A DNA stretch of 8,552 bases from UBA8518 sp041659585 (GTDB lineage: Bacteria > Patescibacteriota > Minisyncoccia > Moranbacterales > UBA2206), in assembly GCA_041659585.1 (NCBI GenBank), contig JBAZXY010000054.1, positions 1-8,552 on the forward strand, read 5' to 3'. The notes under the pieces were generated by a model that had not been told where the DNA came from, did no database searches, and saw only the letters and a list, made by a program, of their open reading frames with translations. This document shows, one piece after another, positions 1 to 5,717 of the stretch. A program made the position numbers and the translations under genes. Each line of letters begins with the position of its first letter. Positions within the stretch are counted from its first letter, which is position 1.

Positions 1-10
1 CTCTTATGAC

Positions 11-181
11 TTGCGCATTTAAATTTCATTTACCGTATTTTACAAGAAAATCTGTTTGAGAGTTTGTTTTTTCTCTACAATATTCCTATGGGCGTCGAGA
101 GAGAGGGAATATTTTAGTGAGAAAAACTAGACTCGAGTTATTTTTTTGAAAAATACGGTAAGTGAAGGATAAAAAGCGTAA
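11..181. repeat. Long imperfect palindrome, MITE-like or giant hairpin
   Basis: This gene-free stretch downstream of the adaptor gene folds back on itself. The best arms are 26-41 (TCATTTACCGTATTTT) and 150-165 (AAAATACGGTAAGTGA): 16 pairs with one G-T wobble. The match continues outward less perfectly, with TTGCGC at 11-16 opposite GCGTAA at 176-181. Inside is a second stem, AATATTCC at 79-86 with GGAATATT at 106-113, extended by a TTTCTC/GAGAAA match at about 71-76 and 119-124. No open frame of useful size or transposase remnant was seen. It could be a miniature inverted-repeat element, a structured RNA at the 3' end of the minus-strand operon, or an elaborate terminator. The fold is visible in the sequence; the nature of the element is inferred. 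Confidence 0.6.
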
Positions 182-190
182 TTTCTATAT

Positions 191-1369
191 CTATTTTATA
201 ATTACTATTTCCTCTCCTACGTTCAAACCGGATTTTATTTCCACTTGCTTGCCATTAGTAAAGCCTGTTTGTATTTCTTTTTCCTCAAAATTACCATCTT
301 TTTTCACAATCACCATTTGACGGCCCGACTTATTTTTCACCGCCGCGCTGGAAATCAAAAGCACATCCCGCACTTCGCTAGACACCAAATCTGCCGAACC
401 AGCCATATCGCTCAACAATTTAACATCGGCTCCATCAAAAGCAATCATCACTTTGTAGGTAGCCAAATCATTGGAATCCAATTCTGCCACCGGAGAAACA
501 AAAACAACATCCCCTGCAAACTCACGCTCCGGATAGGCATCCAGTTTAATATAAGCTTTCATATCGGCGGTTATTTTCAGAGCTTCCACATCTTCCACGT
601 TCGCCTCAAACCAAAAACTTTGCGGGTTGATCAAAGTTATAAATGGTGCGGCTGCATTTTGATTGTTTAAATAAATACTGCCTACTGCCCCATTAATCTG
701 CGCTACCATTGCCCCGTCAACCGGAGCCACAATCTGAAAATCCCCATAGCCATTTTTAGACTGTTGATAAGCAGCGTTATTTTTATCCACTTGATACAGC
801 GCGCTTTGATAGCTTGCCTCCACCTGCTCCAGTTGCTTTTTAATATTCGCGACATCTGCCTCTGCCAGCTTCACCTTCACCTTTTGCGCCAAAGCTTGGG
901 TGGAATTTTTTCCTTCCGCATCCACATATTCATCGTACAAATCATCTTCCGCATTTAGTCTTTTTTTAGCATATTCATAAGCTTTCTCTTTAATAGCATA
1001 GTCTACACCATCTGCAGAAAGATTATCCTTATTCAGCACACTAGCATTCAAATCTGCCTTGGCTTGCGCTAATTTATTATCTTCACTGCTAGTGTTCAAT
1101 TGAGCTAGAATTTGACCTTTTTTGATGTTATCGCCCAATTTCACATTCAATTTGTTAATAACGCCTGATTCTAGAAAGCCCAACTTCCAAGTATCAAAAA
1201 AAACACTGCCATCCACACTGAGGGCGGTCTGGATGTTTCCTCTCGTCACTTTTTCTGTCGTATATTCCAATTTTGCAACTTTGCTTCCCAAAACGCCGAA
1301 ATAGCTCAACGCGGCATATCCCAGACCAGCAAGCACTATCACGCCGATTAGTATTTTAATCTTTTTCAT
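191..1369 (-). CDS. MacA/HlyD-family periplasmic adaptor subunit
   Basis: This 392-residue protein is a membrane-fusion (adaptor) subunit of an ABC-type efflux or export system. It would be anchored in the cytoplasmic membrane and project outward to contact a MacB-type permease. Residues 5-25 form a hydrophobic anchor after MKKIK. Residues 64-92 (ESGVINKLNVKLGDNIKKGQ) are the first half of a lipoyl-like domain, about 95-205 a long charged, Ala/Lys-rich coiled-coil hairpin, and 211-250 (with APVDG at 215-219) the second lipoyl half. Then come a beta-barrel region (253-310) and a membrane-proximal domain to the C-terminus (GLNVGEEIVIIK). The domain order is that of MacA. The start codon is 4 nt from the preceding lipoprotein stop, with AAAGGA upstream as ribosome binding site, so the two are co-transcribed. 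Substrate unknown. It is the last gene of the minus-strand cluster. Confidence 0.9.
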   Translation of the reverse strand: MKKIKILIGVIVLAGLGYAALSYFGVLGSKVAKLEYTTEKVTRGNIQTALSVDGSVFFDTWKLGFLESGVINKLNVKLGDNIKKGQILAQLNTSSEDNKLAQAKADLNASVLNKDNLSADGVDYAIKEKAYEYAKKRLNAEDDLYDEYVDAEGKNSTQALAQKVKVKLAEADVANIKKQLEQVEASYQSALYQVDKNNAAYQQSKNGYGDFQIVAPVDGAMVAQINGAVGSIYLNNQNAAAPFITLINPQSFWFEANVEDVEALKITADMKAYIKLDAYPEREFAGDVVFVSPVAELDSNDLATYKVMIAFDGADVKLLSDMAGSADLVSSEVRDVLLISSAAVKNKSGRQMVIVKKDGNFEEKEIQTGFTNGKQVEIKSGLNVGEEIVIIK

Positions 1370-1373
1370 AGAG

Positions 1374-1859
1374 TTATATTCCTTTTATTTTTATCGTTTC
1401 CACTTGACCATCTTTCATCCACACGGAAACATACCCTCCTTTTTTCAAATCTGCATAGGTGGCTGCAACGGAATTGCCACTGCCATCCCCTGTGCCTTTG
1501 GAAATCGCTACTCCCACCGGCACTGCAATGGACACATCCTCGGTCTTAGCATTAGCCGTTTCTTGCGCCTTGAGAGCTTGTCGCTCTTCCTGAGTCATTT
1601 TTTGACGCTCGGCTTTTTGTTTAGCTTGCTCCTCTTCTGATAAAATCTTTTTATCAACTTCATTTTTTATCACCAGTTGATTACCTTCCATGGAAGAAAT
1701 CACCCCATTGATTTCAGCTGGCCTAGTGGGAGTTGTTACTTGACTATTACTCACTATGGCAGATAGTTTTTCTGCCTCTTGCGCCTCCGGAGATGTTCCG
1801 CAACCAGATAGAAAAACTACGCCGGTCAAAAGTAAAGTTGTGGTTAGAATTTTTTTCAT
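1374..1859 (-). CDS. Small lipoprotein with DUF5666-like beta segments
   Basis: This 161-residue protein has a lipoprotein signal peptide: MKK, a hydrophobic stretch to about residue 17, and a lipobox LSGC with the acylated Cys at 20. A flexible Ser/Thr/Pro linker follows. Residues 48-68 (AEINGVISSMEGNQLVIKNE) and 137-161 (DLKKGGYVSVWMKDGQVETI plus IKGI) look like the first and last strands of a small OB-like domain of the DUF5666 type. Between them lies a Glu/Lys/Gln-rich segment (about 70-105) likely to be one long helix. I do not recognise a specific function. Its place between permease and adaptor, 39 bp after one and 4 bp before the other, suggests an accessory part of the exporter on the outer face of the membrane. 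A weak AGAAG site precedes the ATG. Confidence 0.8.
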   Translation of the reverse strand: MKKILTTTLLLTGVVFLSGCGTSPEAQEAEKLSAIVSNSQVTTPTRPAEINGVISSMEGNQLVIKNEVDKKILSEEEQAKQKAERQKMTQEERQALKAQETANAKTEDVSIAVPVGVAISKGTGDGSGNSVAATYADLKKGGYVSVWMKDGQVETIKIKGI

Positions 1860-1898
1860 TTTTTTTATCTTCTTAAATTTAAATTATTATCAAAAAAA

Positions 1899-3119
1899 TT
1901 ATTCGTAGCGCAGAGTGTCCACCGGTTTCAATTGCGAAGCTTTCACGGCCGGATAATAGCCGAAAAATACCCCAATACCAATCGTAAAAAATGCCGACAT
2001 GCCATAACTCCACCACACAAAAACAATATCCATGCCATAGGCTCGCAGGGCAAAAAAGATGCCCGTCGCCAACAACAATCCCACTCCCGCTCCCACGCCA
2101 CTCAAAATAATCGACTCTAATAGGAACTGCAGCATGATATAATATTTTTTCGCCCCGATAGCTTTGCGAATGCCAATTTCCTTGGTCCGTTCTTTGACAA
2201 TGATATGCATCACATTCATAATCCCAATTCCGCCCACTAATAGAACAATCAGTCCCACACTCCCCAAAAGGAAAGACATGGTCTGAGCGCTGTCTTTGGC
2301 AGCCTGCACATTCACTCCCATATCCCGCAGACGAAAATCTTCTGTCATCCCGGGACGAATGCCATGCGCTTCGCGCAAAATTTTGCCCACGTCCGTCATC
2401 GCCGCATCAATCACCTCCACACTTCTGGCTTCCAAATTCAGATTGAATTTTCCGTTCTTGCCCAGGACATATCGATAGGAAGAAGAATAGGGCAGCATGA
2501 TACTATCATCAATTGAAGTCGGCCCAATAGAACCGCCCTTGTATTTAGCCACCCCGATAATTTCAAATTGTTTTTTTCCAATCGTGATTTGAGTGCCCAC
2601 CACGTCTGCATCTACGCTGCCATACAATTCCTCTGCCACCGTCGCTCCCAGCACCGCTACTTTAACATTTTCTTCATCTTCCTCTGCCTTAAAAATGCGA
2701 CCTTTATTGATTTCTATGTTGGCCACTTTGAAAAAATCTGCCGAAGTCCCCAAAATCCCAGCTTGATAGGAATTTCCTTGTCCCGTCGCCTGCACCTTGC
2801 CAGTCAGTTGCGGAATAGCCTGAGAGATATATTCACTGGCTAAAATCTTTTCGATATCCGTGACATCTAATTTGGAAATTTGCCCATCCGTGGATGGCGC
2901 ATTGACCAAGATAGTAGTGACATTCATATTGGAATACTGCTCCTCAATTTTGGCTCCGGCTCCGCTACCCAGCTCAATTACAAGCACAATAGTCGCCGCT
3001 CCAATAATGATTCCCAGAGAGGTCAGAAAAGAACGAAATTTGTTGCTACGCAAACTTCTCCAAGCCAGGGCAATTATTTTGATTTGCATTTGCAATAAGG
3101 AAATTTTTTTCTTCACCAT
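1899..3119 (-). CDS. MacB/FtsX-type ABC transporter permease
   Basis: This 406-residue membrane protein is the permease half of a MacB-like ABC exporter, which in the family couples cytoplasmic ATP hydrolysis to movement of an extracytoplasmic domain. The N-terminal helix lies at about 30-50, after the typical ALAWRSLRSNKFRSFLTSLG. A large extracytoplasmic MacB core domain follows (about 55-275; KGRIF at 139-143 and VLGATVAEELYG at 156-167 are family features). Three C-terminal helices lie at about 282-304, 329-358 and 370-390. The loop KERTKEIGIRKAIGAK (309-324) after the second helix is the classic FtsX-domain signature, and the end ASQLKPVDTLRYE is also typical. It has no ATPase domain, unlike fused Gram-negative MacB, so a separate ATPase must be supplied; none is in the window. 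The start is 12 bp after the preceding gene's stop and lacks a clear ribosome binding site. Confidence 0.93.
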   Translation of the reverse strand: MVKKKISLLQMQIKIIALAWRSLRSNKFRSFLTSLGIIIGAATIVLVIELGSGAGAKIEEQYSNMNVTTILVNAPSTDGQISKLDVTDIEKILASEYISQAIPQLTGKVQATGQGNSYQAGILGTSADFFKVANIEINKGRIFKAEEDEENVKVAVLGATVAEELYGSVDADVVGTQITIGKKQFEIIGVAKYKGGSIGPTSIDDSIMLPYSSSYRYVLGKNGKFNLNLEARSVEVIDAAMTDVGKILREAHGIRPGMTEDFRLRDMGVNVQAAKDSAQTMSFLLGSVGLIVLLVGGIGIMNVMHIIVKERTKEIGIRKAIGAKKYYIMLQFLLESIILSGVGAGVGLLLATGIFFALRAYGMDIVFVWWSYGMSAFFTIGIGVFFGYYPAVKASQLKPVDTLRYE

Positions 3120-3131
3120 AGCTGACTCGTT

Positions 3132-3962
3132 TTAATTAAATAATTTGAAAGCCCACCCGAATAAACTAAAAACGTTATTATTCCCATCCGCTAAAGCTGT
3201 TTTTAGTTGAGTGCTCACCTGCTCCATATTTTTGATTTGTTCATTCAAAAGCAATTTATCCGCCGCGTCTGTTGTTTGCGTTTCGATGTTTCGCAATTGC
3301 TGAATTTTTTCTTCATGTTGCACCAATCTATTTTGCACTTCATTCAAAGATTTATAATCCGGTCCCATAAAAAATTTGGCCAGTTCACTTCTTTCGCCAG
3401 CCACCTGTAGATTTTTCTGGATTAGATTTTGGGCAACCACTTGTTCTTGCTGCATAGCAGCCACTCGACTCTCTAATTCAGGATTTTTATAGTGGAAACC
3501 TTTTTGCTCAACATTCACACCTTGTCCAGTGCCTTGACGAGATTCTTTTAGCTCTGGATTTGCTAGCCCTGTTCCAGGCTCATGAATACCTTGTTGCCCT
3601 TGCCCAGCACCAGCCTGGGCACCTTGAGGAGCATTATTGGTCAATCGGCCACTGCCATCTTGCACCGGCGCATAATCTGCATCGTCGTGATTAGAAACAC
3701 CATCACTGTCAGCATCCCGCATATTAGCATTCGTTTTTGCATAATCACTATCATCGCGATTCAAAACCCCGTCACCATCCGCATCCTCTTGTCCATCAGG
3801 AATGCCATTTTTATTCACATCTATCATGTTTTGACCACGCCCTTGCCCCTGCATTCCACCATTACCTTGACCGATGCTTCCTTGCGCCCAAGAAGATTGG
3901 GTGCCAAGCACACCTAATCCAATAATCATACTAACGGTGATAATATATTTTTTCTGATTCAT
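3132..3962 (-). CDS. Secreted protein with EF-hand/TSP3-like calcium loops and coiled coil
   Basis: This 276-residue exported protein has no family I can name. Residues 1-26 are a signal peptide ending SSWA before QGS. A Gly/Gln/Asn-rich linker (27-46) leads to acidic calcium-type loops: DVNKNGIPDGQE (48-59), DADGDGVLNRDD (60-71) and DADSDGVSNHDD (83-94), each resembling thrombospondin type 3 or dockerin-style EF-hand loops. A second low-complexity linker (about 100-150) contains NPELKESR (135-142), echoed by NPELESR (160-166). Residues 165-255 are rich in Gln, Glu and Leu and probably a coiled coil. The C-terminus is hydrophobic (VFSLFGWAFKLFN). It lies 12 bp upstream of the permease gene, so a role in the cell envelope with that exporter is likely. 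Calcium binding is inferred from the loops. Confidence 0.85.
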   Translation of the reverse strand: MNQKKYIITVSMIIGLGVLGTQSSWAQGSIGQGNGGMQGQGRGQNMIDVNKNGIPDGQEDADGDGVLNRDDSDYAKTNANMRDADSDGVSNHDDADYAPVQDGSGRLTNNAPQGAQAGAGQGQQGIHEPGTGLANPELKESRQGTGQGVNVEQKGFHYKNPELESRVAAMQQEQVVAQNLIQKNLQVAGERSELAKFFMGPDYKSLNEVQNRLVQHEEKIQQLRNIETQTTDAADKLLLNEQIKNMEQVSTQLKTALADGNNNVFSLFGWAFKLFN

Positions 3963-4007
3963 GTTTTTAAACTTTTCAAAAAAATTATTTTTTTATTTAT
4001 CCTTCCC

Positions 4008-4039
4008 ACTAAGAAAGGGAGTGAACTCCCTTTCTTAGT
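4008..4039 (-). other. Perfect 14-bp intercistronic hairpin
   Basis: ACTAAGAAAGGGAG at 4008-4021 is the exact reverse complement of 4026-4039, around a 4-base loop. It sits between the stop of the small secreted-protein gene and the start of the larger one. In the minus-strand transcript the hairpin is followed by GGGAAGGATAAAT rather than a run of U, so it is not a standard intrinsic terminator. It may stabilise the 3' end of the first message, attenuate read-through or mark a processing site. Confidence 0.75.
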
Positions 4040-4048
4040 ATACACTAC

Positions 4049-4477
4049 TTATTGCAATCGATCGCATTTACCATCACCGTTGGCATCCACGAAATTGCCT
4101 CCGTTATTTTGTCCGCGTTGTCCGGCATGCATTCCTCGACCCTGTCCATTGCCACCGCCCTGACCCAATCCCAGTTCCGCGCGAATGGCTGCAGCTTCCG
4201 CTGTTTTTCCGTCCAGCATCAACTGATGCATTTCCGCAAAACGAGCGAAATTTTCCGCGGTAACTTTGCGCGTTGCTCCGCGCTCTCCCATTTGCGCTTT
4301 CCAAGCCGCATAATCCTTGTTTTCAAAAGCTTTCAACATGATTGCATGTCTTTCAGGAGTGTAATTTGGGCCAGTTTTTGTAGCATCTCCCTGATAAGCA
4401 TAGACGCCTGTCACAATTACCGCTGCCCCTAGCAAGGCTAATGCGCCTGCTCCCAGAGTAATATTTTTCTTGTTCAT
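4049..4477 (-). CDS. Small secreted protein with C-terminal EF-hand-like loop
   Basis: This 142-residue protein has a hydrophobic N-terminal signal or anchor (residues 8-28, ending VYAYQG), so it is exported. Residues 40-105 form a helical, Ala-rich body with repeated charged motifs (PERHAIMLKAFENKDYAAWK and FARFAEMHQLMLDGKTAEAA). A Gly/Gln/Asn-rich linker (104-128) leads to FVDANGDGKCDRLQ at the extreme C-terminus. Asp131, Asn133, Asp135 and Asp139 give one calcium-type loop, unusual for holding a Cys next to the last Asp. I recognise no named family. Linker and loop match the layout of the next gene's product, which suggests related partners. It is the first gene of the cluster. No Shine-Dalgarno sequence precedes the ATG, and the 86-bp gap to the next gene contains a strong hairpin. 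Confidence 0.85.
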   Translation of the reverse strand: MNKKNITLGAGALALLGAAVIVTGVYAYQGDATKTGPNYTPERHAIMLKAFENKDYAAWKAQMGERGATRKVTAENFARFAEMHQLMLDGKTAEAAAIRAELGLGQGGGNGQGRGMHAGQRGQNNGGNFVDANGDGKCDRLQ

Positions 4478-4497
4478 TGTTTTTTGTGTCTTGATTA

Positions 4498-4565
4498 ACT
4501 ATCTTTTAATAAAATAATTAATTTCAACTTTCTTTAAATTACCTATAATGCGCTAGCACAGTATA
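4498..4565 (-). promoter_or_regulatory. Candidate promoter region for the minus-strand cluster
   Basis: Two weak solutions are visible on the minus strand. One is TTGAAA (4522-4527) with GATAGT (4498-4503), an 18-nt spacer and a very short leader before the ATG at 4477. The other is a TATACT -10 (4560-4565) without a good -35. The surrounding sequence is very A/T rich. Neither is convincing alone. Confidence 0.3.
4549..4560. promoter_or_regulatory. Dyad in divergent intergenic region, possible operator
   Basis: TGCGCTAGCACA is nearly palindromic, with one mismatched pair flanking the GCTAGC core. It touches a minus-strand TATACT (4560-4565) and a plus-strand TATAAT (4544-4549), a sensible place for a regulator serving both divergent transcripts. 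Part of it, TAGCACA (4554-4560), recurs inverted as TGTGCTA at 4638-4644 in the aminotransferase promoter. Function is inferred only. Confidence 0.3.
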
Positions 4566-4576
4566 GAACGCATAGA

Positions 4577-4605
4577 GTGGAAAAAGTTTTCATTCCTTTT
4601 TTCAC
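4577..4605. other. Stem-loop in the divergent intergenic region
   Basis: GTGGAAAAAG at 4577-4586 pairs with CTTTTTTCAC at 4596-4605: ten pairs including one wobble, with a 9-base loop. It lies upstream of the proposed aminotransferase promoter and is not followed by a T run on either strand, so it is not a standard terminator. Confidence 0.4.
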
Positions 4606-4618
4606 CCCCAAACTACCT

Positions 4619-4648
4619 TTGCCAGGCAAAAGACTCTTGTGCTAAGAT
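4619..4648 (+). promoter_or_regulatory. Promoter of the class IV aminotransferase gene
   Basis: The -35 is TTGCCA (4619-4624, five of six consensus bases), then an 18-nt spacer and an extended -10, TGCTAAGAT (4640-4648). Transcription would start near 4655, giving a leader of about 22 nt that carries AGGA (4666-4669) seven bases before the ATG. The -35 lies within a 13-bp perfect palindrome, TTTGCCAGGCAAA (4618-4630), which could be a repressor site. Confidence 0.55.
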
Positions 4649-4676
4649 TAACCGGTAATTTATTTAGGATTCTTTT

Positions 4677-5513
4677 ATGAAAAAATATTGTTATTTTAAC
4701 GGAAAAATTATCGAAGAGAAGCAAGTCCATATTAGCCCTTTGGATTTGGGCATTTTGCGAGGCTATGGCGTGTTTGATGTAATGTATGCAGCGGGAGAAA
4801 AACCTTTCCATCTAGATGACCACTGGAAGCGTTTTGTGGCCAGTGCCCAAAAATTGCGCCTTACTGTTCCAGTGACTCAAACTAAATACACCGACATCAT
4901 CCAAAAACTGCTCGCCCGCAGTCCCTATCCCAACACCAGCATCCGCACTGTGCTTACCGGCGGACCCAGTGAAAATGGCATGACTCTACCGACCACCCCC
5001 ACTTTTTATATCCTCTTGCATGACATGGAACAATTTATGCCCAGTCCGAAACTCTATGCCACAGGCGCCAAAATTATTACCCACAATTTCGTCCGTTCCC
5101 ACACACAAGCCAAAACCACTAATTACATCGAAGCCATTATTCATCAAGAAAAACGCCAAAAGCAAAAAGCGGTGGAAATTCTCTACGCTCTCAATAACAA
5201 CATTACCGAATGCTCTACCAGTAATATTTTTATGGTGAAAGATGGCGTACTCTATACTCCACACAAAGACATTCTCTTTGGCATCACCCGTAAAATTATT
5301 ATGCGTCTGACTAAAAAAGAAAAGATTGTCGTGCAAGAACAGGACATCACTCTGGCACAACTCTGTGCCGCCGATGAAGTTTTCATCACCGGTTCCGCCA
5401 AACACATCCTGTCCATTGTTAAAATTGATGCTCAAAAAATCGGCTCCGGCAAACCCGGCCCGCTGACAAAAAAATTATCCAGAGCTTATTTTGATTATTT
5501 AGCGGCTTATTAG
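4677..5513 (+). CDS. PLP-dependent class IV aminotransferase (BCAT/D-AAT-like)
   Basis: This 278-residue cytoplasmic enzyme belongs to the fold-type IV PLP family, which includes branched-chain aminotransferase (IlvE), D-amino-acid transaminase and aminodeoxychorismate lyase. RGYGVFDV (28-35) and HLDDHWKRF (45-53) are the N-terminal signatures. Lys146 in QAKTTNY is the expected Schiff-base lysine. Glu178 in TECSTSNIF should contact the pyridine nitrogen, and ILFGITR (199-205) and ITGSAKHI (237-244) complete the PLP site. RGYGVF and the lysine context favour a branched-chain or D-amino-acid transaminase over the lyase. The exact substrate cannot be read from the sequence, so no symbol is given. 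The length is close to the short, D-AAT-like members. The ATG is supported by AGGA seven bases upstream and its own promoter. It is transcribed divergently from the export cluster and ends before a strong hairpin. Confidence 0.9.
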   Translation: MKKYCYFNGKIIEEKQVHISPLDLGILRGYGVFDVMYAAGEKPFHLDDHWKRFVASAQKLRLTVPVTQTKYTDIIQKLLARSPYPNTSIRTVLTGGPSENGMTLPTTPTFYILLHDMEQFMPSPKLYATGAKIITHNFVRSHTQAKTTNYIEAIIHQEKRQKQKAVEILYALNNNITECSTSNIFMVKDGVLYTPHKDILFGITRKIIMRLTKKEKIVVQEQDITLAQLCAADEVFITGSAKHILSIVKIDAQKIGSGKPGPLTKKLSRAYFDYLAAY

Positions 5514-5540
5514 AAAATCTGCTTTTACACAAAAAAAAAT

Positions 5541-5571
5541 GAGCGGCCGTATCCGATGGATACGGCCGCTC
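5541..5571 (+). terminator. GC-rich perfect hairpin after the aminotransferase gene
   Basis: GAGCGGCCGTATCC (5541-5554) and its exact complement (5558-5571) form a 14-bp stem with a 3-base loop, 27 bp after the stop codon. The plus strand continues TTATTAT, a weak U tract. Nine A residues at 5531-5539 would give the minus strand an excellent U tract, so the structure may work better against transcription from the right. Confidence 0.65.
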
Positions 5572-5619
5572 TTATTATACGCCTACACTAAAAATTAATA
5601 AGTAATACAAGCCAGATGA

Positions 5620-5648
5620 TTGACATTTCTCTGCCATTTTGCTAATCT
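5620..5648 (+). promoter_or_regulatory. sigma70-like promoter of dapB
   Basis: A perfect -35 TTGACA (5620-5625), a 17-nt spacer and an extended -10 TGCTAATCT (5640-5648; the hexamer itself matches three of six). The predicted start near 5655 gives a leader of about 60 nt that includes a small GTTGT/ACAAC stem-loop (5662-5674). Confidence 0.6.
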
Positions 5649-5702
5649 GAGTCTTCCCAGAGTTGTTTTACAACCGCAGTCAAACATTAACGTAGTCTAA
5701 CC

Positions 5703-5709
5703 AAGGAGA
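5703..5709 (+). promoter_or_regulatory. Strong Shine-Dalgarno site of dapB
   Basis: AAGGAGA lies nine bases before the ATG and fixes the start at 5718. It is the best ribosome binding site in the window and contrasts with the nearly absent sites of the left-hand cluster. Confidence 0.8.
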
Positions 5710-5717
5710 CAGAAGCA

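Noticed and set aside
1..190. Remnant of a transposase or partial gene at the left edge
   Set aside because: No frame shows recognisable protein similarity; the stretch is explained by the long inverted repeat.
245..670. 141-codon plus-strand open frame opposite the adaptor gene
   Set aside because: The product is His/Ile/Phe-rich without recognisable motifs and lies wholly antisense to a clear MacA-type gene.
4041..4048. Intrinsic terminator at the hairpin right after the 142-residue gene
   Set aside because: Neither strand has a T run directly after the stem, so a standard Rho-independent terminator call was not made.
4986..5435. 149-codon open frame on the minus strand inside the aminotransferase gene
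   Set aside because: It is antisense to a well-recognised enzyme, lacks a ribosome binding site and shows no domain; it follows from codon bias on the other strand.
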